Below the pieces are notes generated by a model, which saw only the letters and a list, made by a program, of their open reading frames with translations, did not search any database and had not been told where the DNA came from. Below, one piece after another: positions 12,558 to 15,401 of a stretch of 15,401 nucleotides of DNA. This DNA comes from Bacillota bacterium (GTDB lineage: Bacteria > Bacillota > Clostridia > Lachnospirales > Lachnospiraceae). Where the stretch lies: positions 1 to 15,401 of the forward strand of contig JAEWSD010000269.1 of the NCBI GenBank assembly GCA_023398615.1, given 5' to 3'. The position numbers and the translations under genes were made by a program. The stretch's first letter is position 1. Every line of letters begins with the position of its first letter.

Positions 12558-15053
12558 CTAAGAGATGAACAATGACATATCGGATTCCTCGGCATTTGCA
12601 AGCATTGCGGCAGCACCGCCCGGTCTTACCCCGTCAATCAGTTCTTCCATCTTAATACCCATAACATCCATACTCATGGTACAGGCAATCAGTTCCACTC
12701 CGTTATCAATAGAAGCCTGAATCAGGCTTTCCAGGCTGTCGATATTCTTACTCTTCATAACCGAGCGAATCAGCTTTGCACCGATTCCGCCCATATTCAT
12801 TTTAGAAAGAGCCAGCTTCCTGCTTCCCCGCGGCATCATCCGTCCGAACATCTTACCGATGAGATCCTTCTTCACCGCCGTTTTCTCCGGTTTCCGCAGG
12901 ATATTTAAGCCCCAGAAGGTAAAGAACATACTTACCTTGCGCCCCATTGCCGCAGACGCATTTGCAATGATAAAGGAAGCAATCGCTTTATCCAGATCAC
13001 CGGAAAAAACAATGATATTCTTGTTATTCCCCTGTAAGGAAGAGGAAACACCACCGTTCTCCGCTGCGGAGTTTCCGCCGCCGCTTTCATCGGAAGGAGA
13101 GACCCCTTTCTTTATGAAGGCTTTGGAAATTCCTTTCTCGGATTCAATATCCAATAATGTGTTCCCGGTCCTTTTGCACCATCCGGAAGCATCTGCCGCA
13201 AACGCCTGATCGGTAGTCGTAATCTCAATGATATCACCCTCCGCCGCATTCCTCATCGCTTCCGACAGCTTCATGATGGGACCCGGACATTGCAGTCCGC
13301 AGGCATTAATTTCAATTCTTGTAAACTCAGCCTTCTTCCCTCCAAGCTCGGCGGCAGTCAAAGCTGCCCTGTCCTTTTCGCCTTCCTTACGCTCCGCCAT
13401 AGTATCCTGTCCCTTAATACTGTGATACAGACGGTATCCGCCGGATAGATTATAGCATTCGAAACCGTTCTGCGTAAGGATGCGGCAGGCCAGATATCCG
13501 CGAAGACCGATCTGGCAGATTACATAGACCGGTTTACTCCTGTCCAGCTCCGGGAGGTGCTCGCGCAGCTCATCCAGCGTAATATATCTGAAACCGTCTA
13601 TCGTACCGTTACCATACTCTAAGCCGGTTCTGATATCAAGTAATGTGACACTTCCATCCCGCGGCAGGCCGTCAACCTCATGCCAATGAAAGATGTTCAC
13701 CTTCTTTGTCAGAATATTTTCCGCAACGAACCCTGCCATATTTACAGGGTCCTTTGCCGATGAGAAAGGCGGGGCATAAGCCAGTTCAAGCTCCCCAAGA
13801 TCATATACTGTCATACCTGCACGTATTGCGGTTGCAAGCACATCCAGCCTCTTATCCGCTCCTTCAAAGCCCACAACCTGGGCGCCGAGAAGCTTGCCGT
13901 TATCCTTGTCGAAAATTATCTCAATTGACATATTGACCGCGCCCGGATAGTAAGATGCATGGGAAGCCGAATACGTAAAGGATTTCTCATAGTTTAAATG
14001 CAGCTGTTTCGCTTTTGTCTCATTGATTCCGGTCATTGCAACCGTTAAATCGAAGCATTTTAAAATACCGGTCCCCTGCGTACCCTTATAGGTACTGTCG
14101 ATACCGCAGATATTATCGGCTGCAATTCTTCCCTGCTTATTGGCAGGACCGGCCAACGGGACAAATCCGGCCTCTCCCGTAATAAAATCTTTTATTTCAA
14201 CCGCATCGCCAACCGCATAGATATCGGGATCCGAGGTCTGCATCCTTGTGTTTACCGCAATAGCACCCCTTTTGTTTACAGTAAGTCCGGCCGATGCCGC
14301 AAGCGAGCCCTCCGGGCGTACCCCGACGGACATAATTACCATATCGGTAATGATTTCTCCGCTCCCAAGCAAAACCTTCAGCCGATCCCCTTTTTCCAGT
14401 ATTTCCTTTACTCCGTCATTCAGGATGAGGTTAACTCCCTTACTTCGGATATGGTTATGGACGTCACACGCCATATCATAATCAAGCGGTGCAATCACAT
14501 GGTCGGAATATTCCGCAATTGTCACATCAAGCCCGGCAGCATGAAGATTTTCAGCCATTTCGATGCCGATATAACCACCTCCGACAATCAGTGCGCTTCG
14601 AACATTTGCTTTATCGACATAATCCTTGATCCGATAGGTATCCGGAATATTGCGCAAGGTAAATACCCTCTCGCTGCCGCTGCCGGGAATACCGGGCTTG
14701 GCTGGTTCGGCCCCCGGAGACAGAATTAATTTATCATATGCTTCCTGATAGGTCTCACCGGTTTTTAAACTTTTCACAGTAACTGTTTTATTACCGGGAT
14801 CAATCGCAGTTACCTCATTTAACACCCTGACGTCTACACGGAATCTGGCCTTAAAACTTTCCGGCGTCTGTAAGGTCAAGGCTTCCCTGTCCGTAATCTC
14901 TCCGCCTATGAAATACGGCAGGCCGCAGTTTGCAAAGGAGATATACTCCCCGCGCTCAAACATAATAATTTCGGCCTGTTCATCCAACCGCCTGAGCCGT
15001 GCGGCGGCAGAAGCTCCGCCGGCTACTCCGCCTATAATTAACATCCTGTTCAT
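12558..15053 (-). CDS. CoA-disulfide/persulfide reductase fused to rhodanese, TusA and DsrE-like domains
   Basis: An 831-residue four-domain protein. Residues 1-450 are a flavin pyridine-nucleotide-disulfide oxidoreductase of the CoADR/NADH oxidase type: FAD motif GGVAGGASAA (8-17), single redox C43 in FANCGLPY, NAD(P)H motif VGGGYIGIEMAE, FAD-binding YAVGDA, and the terminal YAPPFSSAKDPVN. Residues about 455-550 are a rhodanese domain with C513 in CQIGLRG. Residues about 578-650 are a TusA domain with CGLQCPGP (C585, C589). Residues about 678-831 are DsrE-like with C791 in ACTMSMDVMG. Together these suggest reduction of CoA persulfide/polysulfide with sulfur handed between cysteines. ATG 15053 is preferred over an in-frame TTG seven codons upstream because AAAGGTG lies at workable spacing. 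The link TusA-DsrE (about 652-677) is Ser/Gly/Asn-rich. Confidence 0.93.
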   Translation of the reverse strand: MNRMLIIGGVAGGASAAARLRRLDEQAEIIMFERGEYISFANCGLPYFIGGEITDREALTLQTPESFKARFRVDVRVLNEVTAIDPGNKTVTVKSLKTGETYQEAYDKLILSPGAEPAKPGIPGSGSERVFTLRNIPDTYRIKDYVDKANVRSALIVGGGYIGIEMAENLHAAGLDVTIAEYSDHVIAPLDYDMACDVHNHIRSKGVNLILNDGVKEILEKGDRLKVLLGSGEIITDMVIMSVGVRPEGSLAASAGLTVNKRGAIAVNTRMQTSDPDIYAVGDAVEIKDFITGEAGFVPLAGPANKQGRIAADNICGIDSTYKGTQGTGILKCFDLTVAMTGINETKAKQLHLNYEKSFTYSASHASYYPGAVNMSIEIIFDKDNGKLLGAQVVGFEGADKRLDVLATAIRAGMTVYDLGELELAYAPPFSSAKDPVNMAGFVAENILTKKVNIFHWHEVDGLPRDGSVTLLDIRTGLEYGNGTIDGFRYITLDELREHLPELDRSKPVYVICQIGLRGYLACRILTQNGFECYNLSGGYRLYHSIKGQDTMAERKEGEKDRAALTAAELGGKKAEFTRIEINACGLQCPGPIMKLSEAMRNAAEGDIIEITTTDQAFAADASGWCKRTGNTLLDIESEKGISKAFIKKGVSPSDESGGGNSAAENGGVSSSLQGNNKNIIVFSGDLDKAIASFIIANASAAMGRKVSMFFTFWGLNILRKPEKTAVKKDLIGKMFGRMMPRGSRKLALSKMNMGGIGAKLIRSVMKSKNIDSLESLIQASIDNGVELIACTMSMDVMGIKMEELIDGVRPGGAAAMLANAEESDMSLFIS

Positions 15054-15069
15054 AATAACACCCGCACCT

Positions 15070-15109
15070 TTCAATTTTTTGATGGCCTATTCAAAAAATT
15101 GAATAGGCC
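15070..15109 (-). promoter_or_regulatory. Two overlapping, mutually exclusive hairpins in the sulfur-relay gene leader
   Basis: Hairpin A pairs 15109-15099 with 15094-15084 (11 bp perfect, 4-nt loop). Hairpin B pairs 15103-15091 with 15082-15070 (13 bp perfect, 8-nt loop). Both need 15091-15094 and 15099-15103, so they cannot coexist in RNA. The 3' arm of B runs into the AAAGG Shine-Dalgarno (about 15071-15067), so B could hide it while A would leave it free. As DNA the same bases are overlapping palindromes and could be an operator. A third 8-bp hairpin lies at 15120-15144. Confidence 0.6.
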
Positions 15110-15189
15110 TGAATAAAATGGTTGAAAATATTTTTCTTTCAACCTACCTTCCTTCCCGCATCATCATCCTGCTAATAAGCTTTGAGGTA

Positions 15190-15198
15190 AGTATAACA
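15190..15198 (-). promoter_or_regulatory. Candidate extended -10 promoter for the sulfur-relay gene
   Basis: On the minus strand TGTTATACT (15198-15190) is a perfect extended -10 element (TG-N-TATACT). No good -35 is seen 17 bp upstream. The predicted leader of about 130 nt would contain all three hairpins. Confidence 0.4.
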
Positions 15199-15205
15199 GC
15201 CGTAT

Positions 15206-15237
15206 AAAAAAATAACTGTGACAAAGTCACAGTTATT
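15206..15237 (-). terminator. Intrinsic terminator of the gene at the right edge
   Basis: A perfect 12-bp stem (15237-15226 with 15222-15211), a 3-nt loop and a T-run on the minus strand (15210-15206). It lies about 38 bp after the stop of the partial gene at the right edge. Confidence 0.92.
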
Positions 15238-15275
15238 AATGTCAGATATATGAATCAGATATCAGGATCAGAGTA

Positions 15276-15401
15276 TCAGGTAAAATCTCTGGTAAAAATA
15301 TCACTATGTTCCAGCAGGCTCTCTACCGTATCAAAACCGAGCCTGTGCAGCAATTCTATCACATACGGGTTGTCGATCGGGGTCGGATAGGTTGCCGTGT
15401 C
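15276..15401 (-). CDS. C-terminal end of an unidentified protein
   Basis: The minus-strand frame is open from the window edge to TGA at 15278-15276 and gives 41 residues, including TYPTPIDNPYVIELLHRLGF and ending in SDIFTRDFT. GC content and codon use match the flanking chromosomal genes, and a strong terminator follows at the expected distance, so it is very probably a real gene end. The fragment is too short for me to name a family. Confidence 0.7.
   Translation of the reverse strand, partial: DTATYPTPIDNPYVIELLHRLGFDTVESLLEHSDIFTRDFT

Overview
The window looks like chromosomal DNA from a low-GC anaerobic Firmicute, most likely class Clostridia and probably Lachnospiraceae. The reasons are AGGAGG-type ribosome binding sites, a T-box leader on the acetolactate synthase operon, a glutamate dehydrogenase of the Clostridium symbiosum type, a rubrerythrin, and a CoA-disulfide-reductase/sulfurtransferase fusion typical of anaerobes. 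The assignment rests on protein family resemblance only; there is no rRNA, tRNA or CRISPR array.

Layout. (1) 1-550: the tail of an XRE-type regulator, then a gene-free stretch dominated by a 297-bp imperfect palindrome. (2) 551-3331, plus strand: a strong sigma-A promoter, a T-box leader with terminator, then ilvB and ilvN (acetohydroxyacid synthase). (3) 3332-6640: a strikingly AT-rich, gene-poor island. It holds one intact gene, an orphan VanS-like histidine kinase on the minus strand, between two decayed transposase fragments (an IS1182/IS5-like one at 3715-3850 and an IS256-like one at 6337-6538). It also holds several perfect inverted repeats, a tandem TTCACA promoter element and an orphan minus-strand promoter. 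(4) 6585-11726, minus strand: gdhA with its own promoter, leader hairpin and terminator; a pyk-GNAT acetyltransferase pair; a tiny Lys-rich protein; and an HD-domain phosphohydrolase. (5) 11869-12508, plus strand: rubrerythrin and its terminator. (6) 12558-15053, minus strand: an 831-residue four-domain persulfide/sulfur-relay enzyme with an unusual leader. (7) 15206-15401: a terminator and the C-terminal end of an unidentified minus-strand gene.

The intact genes link carbon and nitrogen metabolism (pyruvate kinase makes pyruvate, IlvBN condenses pyruvate toward valine/leucine/isoleucine, GdhA interconverts 2-oxoglutarate and glutamate, the amino donor) with oxygen/sulfur stress defence (rubrerythrin converging on the CoADR-rhodanese-TusA-DsrE fusion).

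The most notable non-coding signals are: two overlapping, mutually exclusive perfect hairpins just upstream of the sulfur-relay gene's ribosome binding site; a terminator-like hairpin at the very start of the predicted gdhA transcript; the long palindrome at 200-496; and the regulatory debris around the orphan kinase. I found no complete, clearly new multi-gene system.
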